This document shows positions 35,155 to 45,800 of a stretch of 64,000 nucleotides of DNA, in pieces (within the stretch, counting starts at the first letter, position 1; each line of letters begins with the position of its first letter). Position numbers and translations under genes: made by a program. This DNA is from Monocercomonoides exilis. Taxonomy: Eukaryota; Preaxostyla; Oxymonadida; Polymastigidae. The notes beneath the pieces are model-generated. The model saw only the letters and a program-made list of their open reading frames with translations. It was not told where the DNA came from and did not search any database. Where the stretch lies: positions 744,001 through 808,000 of the forward strand of contig LSRY02000028.1 in NCBI GenBank assembly GCA_001643675.2, read 5' to 3'.

Positions 35155-35768
35155 TTACGATGAAAGAGATGTAATATCAGAATCTCCTTGATCAATGCAG
35201 CACAAAGTTCCAACACGGAAGTATTTTCCGCAGGCTGTTCCCAAAGTAACATTGGCTGAAGAATAAAAAAATGTTTTCACAAATTCACAAGAACAAATTT
35301 CATTATTAAACAAAATGAATGATATAAAATTAATTTCATCAAACTTCCATTATAATGATGAACTGAGATGCGGGCGAGCATTGCATAATATTCAATTTCA
35401 GCTTTGCGCAGGGGTGGAATGTTGCTGCTGATCAAAACAACTTTTGCTGTAATAAAAAAATAGATCATATGCATGTGCGTTATAATTCAAACAGCATATT
35501 AAAAATCACATAAATCCATATATTATATGTTTTTCTGTTGAGCAAAAATAAAAGATAAAAGCAAACCTTTTCCCTTCCTGATTGTGTCAAGAGTTTGCTT
35601 GTATCCAAGGACATATTTTCCACTCTTTATCATAAGAGCAATTTTTGAGTTGATACCCTCCTGTTGACGTTTCTACAAAAACCAGAAATAGATTTGTAAC
35701 AAAACAAAGTGTAAAAAAGAAATAAATGACTTTTTCAAATGACGTACTGTTTTAACTACTTGCGACAT
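35155..35768 (-). CDS. RPL30: Ribosomal protein L30e (four exons)
   Basis: Exons on the minus strand: 35768-35748, 35672-35567, 35446-35345 and 35255-35155. Introns are 75, 120 and 89 nt (GTACGT, GTTTGC and GTTTGA donors; AG acceptors). The joined protein is 109 residues, starts [20 protein letters not shown] and contains [55 protein letters not shown] and GDSDIT. These are the signature of eukaryotic/archaeal L30e, a large-subunit protein at the subunit interface. Full length for the family. It is divergent from the gene starting at 36016, with a 247-bp shared upstream region. Confidence 0.95.
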
Positions 35769-36015
35769 GAATGCCTAATCGAAAAGCAAAAAAATTAGCT
35801 CGTTATACTTATTAATAACATCAAATAACAGACTTTTTAGCGAGCAAAAATGATCTGATTGACCAGTTATGGTTCTTCCCATTTATTAGAAGTGTTATTC
35901 TGAGATAATACTTCTCTTGCTTAATTAGGGTTAAAAGTTACTAATAATTAAGCAGGTTATTTTTTTAAAAATTAATAAAATCCACTTCATCCGAAAAAAC
36001 TATTTTTAACACAGA

Positions 36016-36558
36016 TGGTATCACTTCGAAGCATTTCAATAAAGCAAATTACAATTGATGACTACGTCGGATTTCCTGGTTTGTTATTCATTTTTTCGTA
36101 TAAAAACATGCATGCTATTAAACAATTCATTCTCTCATCGTAGATAAAGATGTTTACACAATTGAGATTTGCTCATTGGGATTGTCAATTCAAGAAAGAG
36201 AAGTCACGAAGGAAACTAGTATTAAGTACAAAGAACCCAGAGAACTTCCATTTGATACGGACCCAGATTTTCCGTTAGAAGTTAAAATTTGGAACGAAAG
36301 AACAAACAGCATCATTGGAACTCCAATTCGACTTACATATGAATACATGCTATTTTGCAATACTTCCGTAACCATCCCGCTCACGAGCCTTGGAGCAGGA
36401 CTTACAATCAACTTTACTATTCAAAAGCCAACAGAAAAATGTATTATTGATGTGTGCATTGTTTTCTCAAAAGTATTTTTTATTTATTTAAAAATTTTTG
36501 ACAAATTAAAAGAATCTTGTAATTGCTCCAGTTGCCATGGGAAAAGAAGTTGAAATGA
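36016..36558 (+). CDS. Small beta-rich protein, possibly C2-like (three exons)
   Basis: Exons 36016-36078, 36144-36472 and 36532-36558. The 65-nt intron (GTTTGT...CGTAG) joins VGFP|DKDVYTIEICS, and a 59-nt intron (GTATTT...CCAG) joins VFSK|LPWEKKLK. The result is 138 residues, mostly beta-strand pattern (VYTIEICSLGLSI, PLEVKIWNERT, TIPLTSLGAGLTINFTIQ, CIIDVCIVF), which would suit a single C2-type sandwich; I do not recognise the family. ATG follows directly on an AG (CACAG), so an upstream exon cannot be excluded. Its TGA (36556-36558) overlaps an ATG of the next frame. A different donor at 36441 would fuse it to that frame instead (see findings). Confidence 0.6.
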
Positions 36559-39500
36559 CTGCAATGCCGCAAACAAATACTCAACAGCAGGTCAATGATA
36601 GCCTTAAACAGAGAATTCGTGAAAAGCATGCTGAATGGGAAGAAAAGCAACGTACGATGAAGGTTTCAAACGTTGAACATCTATATCGGCTGTTTTCATC
36701 AGCAGAACCAGCACACATTCTTCCAGTTTCTGCGATGATCCGGATGAGTGATGGGTGTGTAGGAAAGTCGCTGCAAGGGATGATTGAATGGAGCGGGTTG
36801 AGTGTCCGCGGAGAAGGGCAAGGTGTGAAACCGAGTATTGTCACAGCGCCATTTGTTGAAAAAGACTGGGGTGGTGATCGGCTCACGCAAGATGCAGAAG
36901 ACGAAGACGGATGGCAGATGTTCGACCCCGAAAACGAAGAGAGCGAAGGAGACGAGAACGAAGAAGGGAAGGATTCAGACGACAACAAAGAGGAAAACAA
37001 GCTTGATGACACCAAGCGGAACAAGAGAAAAGGAGTGGACGAGCTGGGAATCGACAGCATGACCGACGACGAAGAGGACTCGGAGCGGTCGAGCGACTCG
37101 GACGACGACGAGATGGAAGGCGGACTTGTTCCGCGGGGAATGGGAGGAGGGATTGGGGGCACCTCATTTGGCGATATCGATGGGCTGCTGTCGATTGGGC
37201 TGCGTGTGTGGATGGTGAAGAGCGGGGTGAGGGGCAAAGCAGGAGACGTGGGCGTGTCGGAGGTGTTTGTGTCAGATGCTGCCCTGACGCGGATGGTGGA
37301 GAACACCCGCGAGCAGATCTGGGTGGGGCTGTTCAGCAAAGGCGAGTGCTTCATCCTGAAGCGGACGGAGGTGCTTCTGGTGCCTGCGTCGGCTGATTCA
37401 GAGGGCACGCATTCAGCGATGATGCGGGTGATGAAGAGCAAAGGGAAGAAGAAGCGTGGAGACGACGAAGAGGACGAGCGGATGGACTTGGAGGAGGCGA
37501 ACATGAGAGGAAGAGACGGATTCAGAGAGCTTTTGGAGTGCAGCATGTCGAGCGATGGGTTGGAGGTGATGAGCAAAGTGAAAGGGGAGCGAGCAGAGAA
37601 GATGCAGGCGTTCTGCAACAGACGGTGCCTGCTGTCTGCAATCGATGAGGATGCGTTGGAGGAGGAAGGCAGAGACAAAGAAAGAACAGCCGGGAGCGAA
37701 GAGCTGTCTGTTGTGAAGCGGAAGGGGAAGCGGAGCCGGGGTCTGGATGAAGTGTGTGTGTGCAGACTGAGTGGAGCAGGAGACACGCTGAATGGAGTGA
37801 CACTTGGCGTCCATTCACGCATCCACTTTTGGGTGGGCACATCTCAACAGGAGAGTCTGGGCGTGATGGGCGCAGACGCCTCGACAGCCCTGGCAAATGA
37901 CCTTGGTGGTGGTGTAGATGATCCCTTCAGAGAGAACCAAGGAAGTGAGTCATCTCTCTTCCACTCGCTGTTCGGGCTCCCTGCACAGCCAGCACCGTCA
38001 CTCGCGCAGCTGAAGGAGATGGATGTGATCGGCTCGTCAGCCCCTGCTCCTTCTCTTTCTTCTTCTCGCTCGTCGCGTTCTGTCCCATCGACTGTGCCTT
38101 CTGTTGCGGACACGCTTCCGTCGTCCATTCGCGACCTGATCAGCTCGCATGCAGGGCTGCCTGCGCTGTTTGCGATCCAAGGGCAGTCAGTTGTGGAGGT
38201 GTCGCCAGAGGTGTCTTCAGTGGCGTATGGGGCGAACTATGTGCTTGTGACAACTCCGCCGGTGCGGGTGATTGTGGCGCTGCTGTGGACGATGGAGGAC
38301 GAGGCGAGGTATATGGACACTTTGTGTGCGATGGAGAAGAAGACGACGAGGAAGCTGAAGAAGGCGTGGAAGAAGCAGAGGCTGGAGGAGAAGAAGCTGA
38401 AGAAGCAGAAGAAATTGAAGAAGAAAGGGAAGAAAGGGAAAGGGAAGAAAGAAGGAGAGGAAGGAGAGGACGAGAAGAAAGACGAAGATAAAGGCGATTC
38501 AGATGCAGAAGAAGAATCAGATGGAAGCAGCAGCAGCAACAGCGATGATGATGATGACGACGAGGAAGAATCAGAAGAGTCAGAAGACAGCGAAGAGGAG
38601 GAGAAGAAAGAAGAGGAAGGGAAGAAGATGCTGTGGAATGAGGCGAAGATGGTGCATGCGCCAGGGACGATGCATCCGAAGATGACAACACCAGCGTTTG
38701 CAGGGCACACCTTCAACACGACCTCAGAAGCAGCCATCTTTCTGTACAACGAAATCACAAAGAGGACAATAGAGACGATGGATGCTGTGCGCTCGCAGGT
38801 TCCGTCTTCTCGTGATGATGACAGCGAAATGCTTGCATTCTTCCTGTCTTCTTCTGCCTCTTTCTCTCTTGCCTCCCTTGTAGACATCACTCGCGACGCC
38901 ATCTCTGTCATCTGCTTCCCAACCCTGGCGACAGACCCAGTTGTGAACGAGTTCTGGGACAACCTCGGAGCCTCGACTGTTCCCCAATCCATTCCACACA
39001 CCCTTCCCAACGGTGCTCTCCCGCTCCAGAAGAACCTCAGAGCATACCTGCTGAAGCAGCAGAAGAACATCTCTGCTTCTTCGGGTGGTTCCTCTTCTGG
39101 CGGATCGTCTGTTGCAGCAGGCGCGTCTCAGTCTGCAGTGTCTTCGTCTTCGTCTGTCGGTCCGGGTTCTTCGGCCGTACAGTCTTCAGCTTCATCTGCT
39201 TCTGCTTCTGTTTCAATTGCTTCATCGTCGTCATCATCATCTTCTTCATCAACAACTTCTGATATAACATCTTCTTCTTCTTCTTCTGCTGCTGCTTCTT
39301 CCTCTTTGGCTGCTTCTGCTCCTGTTGCTGTGCAAGCACCTAATCATTTGCCTCGCTCAGGTGTCATCGGTGGCTTGCGTATCATCACCCTCACACCTTC
39401 TGGCTCATCCCCATCAGATTCATCTGCATCTTCATCCAATCCATCCACTCCTTCTGTCATTTCTTCTGCTGCTTCATCATCTTCCTCTTCTTCCTCCTCA

Positions 39501-40736
39501 TCTTCTTCCTCTTCTTCCTCTAAGAGCTTTGGATGTGTGATTCGTGAGCAGACTCTGGCAGATGTCTCAAAAGGGCTGTGCCTGTCGTGGCTGATGAACA
39601 AAGTTCCTCTGAATGGCGCAGTCATCGTGGCAATGGGCTGCCGGGTGTGGGTGGTGTATGGGAAAGAATGCAGCAAGGAGCTGAAGCAGCGTGCGAGGAG
39701 GAGGGCGAAGCGGATCAGGATCAGCCGGTTTGTGCTGTTCCCGTCGGTGGAGATGGTGGAGGCAGGGCTGAAGAAGATGAGGGAGGAGGAAGAGGCAGAG
39801 GAGAACGAGGATGAGACAGACAGCAGTGACGATGGGATGTCGCTGAAGGAGAGCGGGAAGGAGGAGTCGATTGATGCAGAGGAGCAAGGGGAGAAGAAGA
39901 AGGAAGGAGAGGATGAGGATACTGAGGGAGAAGAGAAGAAGAAGAAGGAGAAGAAAGATAAAAAGGACAAAAAGGAGAAGAAAAGGAGAAGTGGTGAAGG
40001 AGCATCAGCCAGTGTGCAGACAGAGGAAGAAGACGATGGTGATGATGAAGCAAATTCGACAGAGGAAGAGATGGATGCAGCAGCCGAAGATGCGCTGGCA
40101 GACATTTCGTCAGACTCAGAAAGCGGAGAGGAAGAGTTTGACATGGCAAAAGGTGCTCTTGGCGATGGAGACGAGGCAGCAGCAGCAGAAAAGAAGAAAG
40201 AAAGAAGAAGGCTGAGGCTGTCTCGGCAGAATGCGCTGCTTCCACCAGAAATTGTGAGAGGTGTGCTGGGCGAGCTGGATCAGGGCATTCTGAAGAAGAT
40301 GAAGGATTTGGAGTGGGAGAAAGAAGACAGAGGGGACGGCGGGGCGAAGCGGCGGAGGTCGAAAGAGGAGATTGAGCTGGCGAAGCAGCGTGTGATGTTT
40401 GAGGCGTTTGTGAGGGGACTGTCAAACTGCCATGTGTTTCTGAGAGTGCTCTTTGGGGAGACGCGCCGGGCGTCTGTGCTGGACTCGACACGCGACTGGA
40501 CAGACAAGGCAGCAGCGAGGGCGCTTTCTGTGAGGTTTTTGGGGGTGGGCACGCCAGCTGTGGCACTCCACGATGCGAATACAGTGTCAATGTCACTCAC
40601 AATGCTGCTGCCTCAGGCAACGCAGCATAGGAAGGACAGGGAGAAGGAGAAGAAGAAGGAGAAAAAGAAGGATAAGGAGAAGAAGAAGGATAAGGAAGAG
40701 AAGAAGGAGAAGAAGGAGAAAAAGAAAAAAAAGTAA
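36537..40736 (+). CDS. Large acidic, Ser-rich protein of unknown function
   Basis: 1,399 residues from the ATG at 36537 (alternative in-frame ATG at 36555). Ordered blocks: residues 1-80 (SLKQRIREKHAEWEEKQRTM, VEHLYRLFSS), about 215-290 (LLSIGLRVWMVKSG, REQIWVGLFSKGECF), about 555-600 (YVLVTTPPVRVIVALLWTM), about 740-840, about 1000-1080 (LSWLMNKVPLNGAVIVAMGC, ISRFVLFPSVEM) and about 1270-1360 (FEAFVRGLSNCHVF, FLGVGTPAVALHDANTVSMS). These are separated by long D/E/K-rich and poly-Ser linkers, and the protein ends in a Lys-rich tail. No enzyme motif, signal peptide or membrane helix is visible. The scattered ordered blocks suggest one domain opened by low-complexity insertions, as in the neighbouring CstF-77. 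The coding DNA is markedly richer in G+C than its flanks. Confidence 0.75.
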   Translation: MGKEVEMTAMPQTNTQQQVNDSLKQRIREKHAEWEEKQRTMKVSNVEHLYRLFSSAEPAHILPVSAMIRMSDGCVGKSLQGMIEWSGLSVRGEGQGVKPSIVTAPFVEKDWGGDRLTQDAEDEDGWQMFDPENEESEGDENEEGKDSDDNKEENKLDDTKRNKRKGVDELGIDSMTDDEEDSERSSDSDDDEMEGGLVPRGMGGGIGGTSFGDIDGLLSIGLRVWMVKSGVRGKAGDVGVSEVFVSDAALTRMVENTREQIWVGLFSKGECFILKRTEVLLVPASADSEGTHSAMMRVMKSKGKKKRGDDEEDERMDLEEANMRGRDGFRELLECSMSSDGLEVMSKVKGERAEKMQAFCNRRCLLSAIDEDALEEEGRDKERTAGSEELSVVKRKGKRSRGLDEVCVCRLSGAGDTLNGVTLGVHSRIHFWVGTSQQESLGVMGADASTALANDLGGGVDDPFRENQGSESSLFHSLFGLPAQPAPSLAQLKEMDVIGSSAPAPSLSSSRSSRSVPSTVPSVADTLPSSIRDLISSHAGLPALFAIQGQSVVEVSPEVSSVAYGANYVLVTTPPVRVIVALLWTMEDEARYMDTLCAMEKKTTRKLKKAWKKQRLEEKKLKKQKKLKKKGKKGKGKKEGEEGEDEKKDEDKGDSDAEEESDGSSSSNSDDDDDDEEESEESEDSEEEEKKEEEGKKMLWNEAKMVHAPGTMHPKMTTPAFAGHTFNTTSEAAIFLYNEITKRTIETMDAVRSQVPSSRDDDSEMLAFFLSSSASFSLASLVDITRDAISVICFPTLATDPVVNEFWDNLGASTVPQSIPHTLPNGALPLQKNLRAYLLKQQKNISASSGGSSSGGSSVAAGASQSAVSSSSSVGPGSSAVQSSASSASASVSIASSSSSSSSSSTTSDITSSSSSSAAASSSLAASAPVAVQAPNHLPRSGVIGGLRIITLTPSGSSPSDSSASSSNPSTPSVISSAASSSSSSSSSSSSSSSSKSFGCVIREQTLADVSKGLCLSWLMNKVPLNGAVIVAMGCRVWVVYGKECSKELKQRARRRAKRIRISRFVLFPSVEMVEAGLKKMREEEEAEENEDETDSSDDGMSLKESGKEESIDAEEQGEKKKEGEDEDTEGEEKKKKEKKDKKDKKEKKRRSGEGASASVQTEEEDDGDDEANSTEEEMDAAAEDALADISSDSESGEEEFDMAKGALGDGDEAAAAEKKKERRRLRLSRQNALLPPEIVRGVLGELDQGILKKMKDLEWEKEDRGDGGAKRRRSKEEIELAKQRVMFEAFVRGLSNCHVFLRVLFGETRRASVLDSTRDWTDKAAARALSVRFLGVGTPAVALHDANTVSMSLTMLLPQATQHRKDREKEKKKEKKKDKEKKKDKEEKKEKKEKKKKK

Positions 40737-41166
40737 AATAATAAAAAAAATCAATAAATAAAAAATATACACCTTTCCTTTTTAAAAAACTATTATATTT
40801 TTTTGTTTTTTTTTTTTTTCATTTTTTCAGTTGGCCTTCTTGGTCTGTGTTTCTTATTACGGTTGTTTGTATTGTGTGTATGATATTTTATTAATTGTAT
40901 TTGATATTACTTTTATTTCAGCATATCACCATTTTTTGGAAAATTTTCTTTGATGAATTATATTCTCTAAATTTAAAATTAATTGTGATATATAAGCAAA
41001 TGAAAAACTTTTGAATAATTTTTGAGTCCACTTGCATTTGATTGGTTATTGTTAAACAATGGTTGTTTTTTAAAAGATTGAAAAAGATAAACTTTTTAAA
41101 TAGAAATAAAGATGAAGTTATGTTCAAGATCATCGATTCGAAAGATCTTTTTTTATTAGCAATCAC

Positions 41167-41731
41167 ATGTCAAAAGGAATTCAAATACCACCAGAACAAT
41201 TTCAAGAAATACAGAAGCTTGGAATTCAAGTGTGCTTGGAAAACAATTCCTTTTAAGAAGGATCTTTTCTTTTTATTTAGATCAGTCAAATTAACATGGA
41301 AATAAACCAAACCGCAGCTAAACTGTGGTACCATGGAAAAGAAGTTAAAAAATCAAACATTGTTTTGAAGGAAATTTCACAAATTCCAGATGGAGTGACA
41401 ATGTATCGTGCTGTGGGAAGAATGTTTGTTTATTTTTAAAATTTGTCAATTTATAAATGACTAATATTTTATATTTTGATTTTCCATGTGATAGGTTTTT
41501 GCATACACCACAGAAACTTGTTAAAGAACAGTTAGAAAACAAGATTACAGAGGACGAAAAAGAAGTTAGCTCACTTGACGTATGCAACTATTTGTATTTT
41601 GTTTTTTACGTGCTTTTAATCTGCAATTATTCATATATTTATCATTTAAGCAAAAACAACAATATCTTACAAAACAAAAGACAGAAATGGAAAAAAGTTT
41701 GAGGGAGTTAGTTGCAATGATCACAAAGTAA
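41167..41731 (+). CDS. Prefoldin subunit 1 (four exons)
   Basis: Exons 41167-41229, 41281-41423, 41495-41579 and 41651-41731; introns of 51, 71 and 71 nt with GT-AG ends. The joined protein is 123 residues: MSKGIQIPPEQFQEIQKLGI, an N-terminal helix, DGVTMYRAVGRMFLHTPQKL as the beta-hairpin, and a C-terminal helix ending MEKSLRELVAMITK. 'Y.AVGRMF..T' and 'EK.LREL' are hallmarks of the beta-class prefoldin subunit 1, and length is normal (about 120). Prefoldin is a hexameric cytosolic chaperone that hands actin and tubulin to CCT. The gene lies 430 bp after the acidic protein and converges on CstF-77. Confidence 0.9.
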
Positions 41732-42377
41732 ATATTTTTGTTGTCTCTTGTAAACCTCATCTCAAAAAAGATAAAGTGAGCATCCTGTTTTCATAACATA
41801 TGATTTTATTGTTGTCAAAAGGCTCTTAGCACTTCACAATTTCTTCTTAACGACACAGTATTTTTTGAAAAATACATCTCACTTTCTAACGTCATATTCG
41901 TTCATAATACCAAATTTTCCTGCCAAATGATTATTTTTTTCCATGCAAAACATCATTTTAAACAGTTTTCTATTTTTTTCATTTTTAATGAAAGCCACGA
42001 ATGAATGAACATGGTTTGTTGCTCCAACACACAAATAAATTCATGAAAAATTGGACACCTGAATCATTTGCATTCAAATTGAACACACAATTCTCATAAT
42101 TATGAATAATAAAGTTACAAATAATCATATATCATTTATTTGACAGAAAAGGTGAAAAATAATCGAAAATTAGATTTTTGAATCATTCATTGTTAAGTTA
42201 AGAAGAGCAAGAAATATAAGTTTTGAAATGATCTTTGGATTTGACAAATAATGAATATGAAGTGATTGCAACACAGTTTTTTGATAAAATTTAACCAACT
42301 TTTACCAAATGCAAAGATTGATGATAAATAAATAAATGAAATGATATAATTAACTGCATTTTCAACGAGCATTCAAT
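41732..42377. other. Intergenic, AT-rich, nothing seen
   Basis: Convergent 3' ends of prefoldin 1 and CstF-77. No coding frame or repeat of note. Confidence 0.7.
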
Positions 42378-42819
42378 TCATCTTCGTGAATAAGACGGAG
42401 GAAACTGACGAGGATATTGATATGGCGCCGGTTCTGAGTAATCTTTTCCTCCATTGTCTTCTCTCTGATCTTTATAATCTCTTGCATCTCTGTCACTCCT
42501 GAACATCCTGCGCTCTCTAAAGCCCCGAAATTCTCTTCCTTCTCTATCTTCTCCATATCCTCTCATATCTCTGCCTCCTTTGTCGCTTCTGCTGCTTCCT
42601 TCTTCTCTGTACTCAGCATCGCCTGGGCCATAGCTGATGTCCATCTTATCTCTTTCCTCGCTTCTGTCTCTTATGTCGCGTGCAAATATATCAGGACGAG
42701 TGGGTTTCTCAGAAGACGAAGAAAAGGCAGACAGAGAGGAAGGCGAAGCAAACGGGCGAGGCTGTCCAAATGAAGAGGGAATGGAATAGGAAGCAGATGA
42801 TGTCGATGAAAACGGAGGA

Positions 42820-42850
<31 letters not shown>

Positions 42851-45800
42851 AAGAAGAAGGAATTGTAGCTTGTTCGGTTGTTGATTTGGAGGACATAGTT
42901 GATGTGTTATCAGCAGCCGTAGAAGATGAAGAAGGAGCAGAAGTTGAAGAAGAAGAAGAACCTGTTGATGCACTTGTTGCCGGAGCAGATGAAGCAGCAG
43001 CAGTAGCAGCAGAGGCGGCAGCAGCAGAAGTCAGAGACGGCATCAGCATTGACTGAATAGCATCGTTCAGTTTGAGCGGGGCGTCAGTCACTTTTGTCTG
43101 CAGAGCACACAGCATCACCATCTCAGGCGACGGGAGGAAGCCTTTGTAGGACGAAAGAGGTGGGAGGACAGACAACAGACGCTGCGCAAAGAGAGGAAGA
43201 TGAGACGAGGAAAGAAGAGAGGCAGAGGTTGTTTTTGTGGGATTTGGCTGTGGGGGTGCTGAAGTTGAGGTTGTCGATGATGTTGAAGAAGAAGAAGAAG
43301 AAGTAGAAGAAGAGTTTTTAGAAATTTCTGTATCAGATGGAGAGAGAGATGATAAAGGTGAAGGTGAAGATGAAAGTGAAGACGATAAGCCAGGCAGTGA
43401 AGGACGCAAGGGATTCAGATGAGATGAAGTGCTGTCTTTGTGAGAGACATAGTAAGTGTATGACGGGAGCATCTGCAGCATGGACGATGGCACCGACTGC
43501 AGTGTTTGTGGCTGAGATAAAGCAGAAGACGGTGCAGGCGACGGCGGAAGCGGCTGAGGCGTGTAGAGAGAGACAGGGAAGAAGAGAGGAGGCTGAAGAG
43601 GATGCTGCTTGGTGATCTTGTTCTGGATGAGAGACAGCTGCAGAGCAGAGATCACTTCACGTGCTGTGAATGGCCTGTCTGGCGAAGGGCGACGGCCTAA
43701 CCGCAGAGGAGGTGGGGTGTGTGGATTGGACGATGAGGAGGAGGAGGAAGAAGAGGAAGAAGAACCCGACGAGTTTTTCTCGTGTCCGCTCAGAAGAGAA
43801 AGCTTTGTGCAGAGCAGACGCCGATCCAGCCGCTCTTTTCTGGCTTTGCTTTCGTCGTCGTTGCTGCCGTCGCGTTCGAGTTCCAGGCGCGCTCGCTTCA
43901 ATTCGGGGCTTTCGAGTTCTTTGAGGTCTGTTTGGAGTTAAAAAGGGGAATATGTTTCAATGATACACACAGAGAGATAGAAGAATATATTAATATTATT
44001 TATTTAAAAAGAAAAACAGAACAAAAAAATAAATATTTACCATTTTTACATAGAAACACAATAATAACACAATACCTACACCATCTGCCTGGAGTGTGGC
44101 GTCCAGCTGCTGGTACAAGACAGGGCGGTACACTGCCAGCGACGAAGGCAGCGGGTAGCTGTACGACTGCAGCTTGCGCTTCAGTTCCTGCGGTGTGGAA
44201 GAACAGACAGCAAACACAACAGACAGCGAAGACGACAGCGTTTCAGCGGTCGACGAAGAAAGCGGCGTCTTCCCAGGCGTCAGCTGGGCGAACGTGAGCA
44301 GGTCTCCTTCTTCGCACCTGCTGTCTTCAGCCAGCTTTTGCTCAGCTGACACTCCACTCGAAGACACAGACGAGGAAGAAGTAGAAGAAGCAGTCGAGGC
44401 GCCTCTTTTCAGCTCTCTTTGAGTGTCCTTCGCTGCTCCTTCTGTTCTGTTTTCGTCGCCTCCTTTCCGCCCACCCCCAGAAACACTGCTGCCAACACCT
44501 GCATTTCCTGCTTCTTCTGAACAAACAGAAATAACTGGGCGCAAAATCCCGTCTTTTCCTATCAAAAGCTTTCCTTGCTTGGCCTTTCGGTAGTTCTCTT
44601 CTGCTGCTTCTTCGTCGATGCTGCACTGCCACTCATTTGTCTTCCTCTCATTTTGCCTCCGCCTCTTCATCTGCTCCTCAAACTCAACATCCCAGTCCCA
44701 TTTTATATCCTCTTCGTCTTCTTTGCCGCCTCTTTGATTCTGCTGCTTCTGCTTCATAAACTGGTCTTTTTCTTTCCCTTCTCTATCTCTTTCCTTCTCT
44801 CTCGCTTTCTCTCTCTTCTCCCTCCTCTTCTCTTTCATCTTCATCATTTCCGCTGCTCTTTCCTCGTCTGTCAAAATTATCCCACCAACACCCCCTGCCC
44901 TTCTGTTCTCTGCACTTTCTCCCAGATCTGCTATCCCTCCTTCGCTATCGTCCTCCTCGTTGCCATACTCCTCCATGTCTTCCTCTTCATACCCTGCTTT
45001 CTCTTTATTCCTGCCTCCTCCTCCTCCTCCTCCTCCACTGCCTCCTCCTCCTGCATTGCTGTCCTCCTCCTCTTCTGCTGTCTTCTTCTGCCGCTGCCTC
45101 ACCTCCATCGACACAAACTCCTCGTCGCTGCACGGGGACAGCCCCATGAACTGGTATCTTTGCACCAGCCTGCGCCCAAGCGGAATCGACAACGGATAAG
45201 ATGACGTAGCCAGCGACTCAGACATCACACGATCCACAAACTTCTGCTCCTTCCCACCCTTCCTGCCTCCCCTCCGCTCTCCCCGCAGCCCAAACATATC
45301 GTCCTCGTCTCCGACGTTGTCTGCATTCAGATCATCGTCTCCTCCCCGCGCCTCGTCGTCGCTCTCATCCCCCATGCCCAGGCGCTCGCTCGCCAGCTGC
45401 TCCTCAGCCAGCATGTCCAGCCCGCCTTGCCCGCCGTCCTCCAAATACGCTCCGCTCGCAACGCCTCCCACCGCCACAGCCATCCGCTGCTCCAGCACCT
45501 TCATCCTTTCGATGCTCCCCAGCCGCTTCTCCATCTGCAGATACTCGCTCCACACACTCGCTATTTCTCTCTCGTTCAGCACACTCAGCTTGCTGTCTGG
45601 CTGTTTTTGCTCTGAAGCTGAAGCAGATGTTGCGAATGCTGCCAGCGAAGAAGGTAAATATGAAGAGGAAGCCATCGATAAATCATTTGAGCTCATTCCC
45701 TTTGCCAATTCATCAGCCATCGATGCAATGCCAGCTGCGGCTGTATCTTCAATATCCATTTTTGATGAGTCTTGCACAATATCTCCATCATTAGCTTTCT

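Noticed and set aside
36581-40600. Long minus-strand frames (up to 419 residues) opposite the acidic protein
   Set aside because: They are Ser/Pro-rich mirror images of acidic and Lys-rich codons on the plus strand; the plus frame runs unbroken for 4.2 kb.
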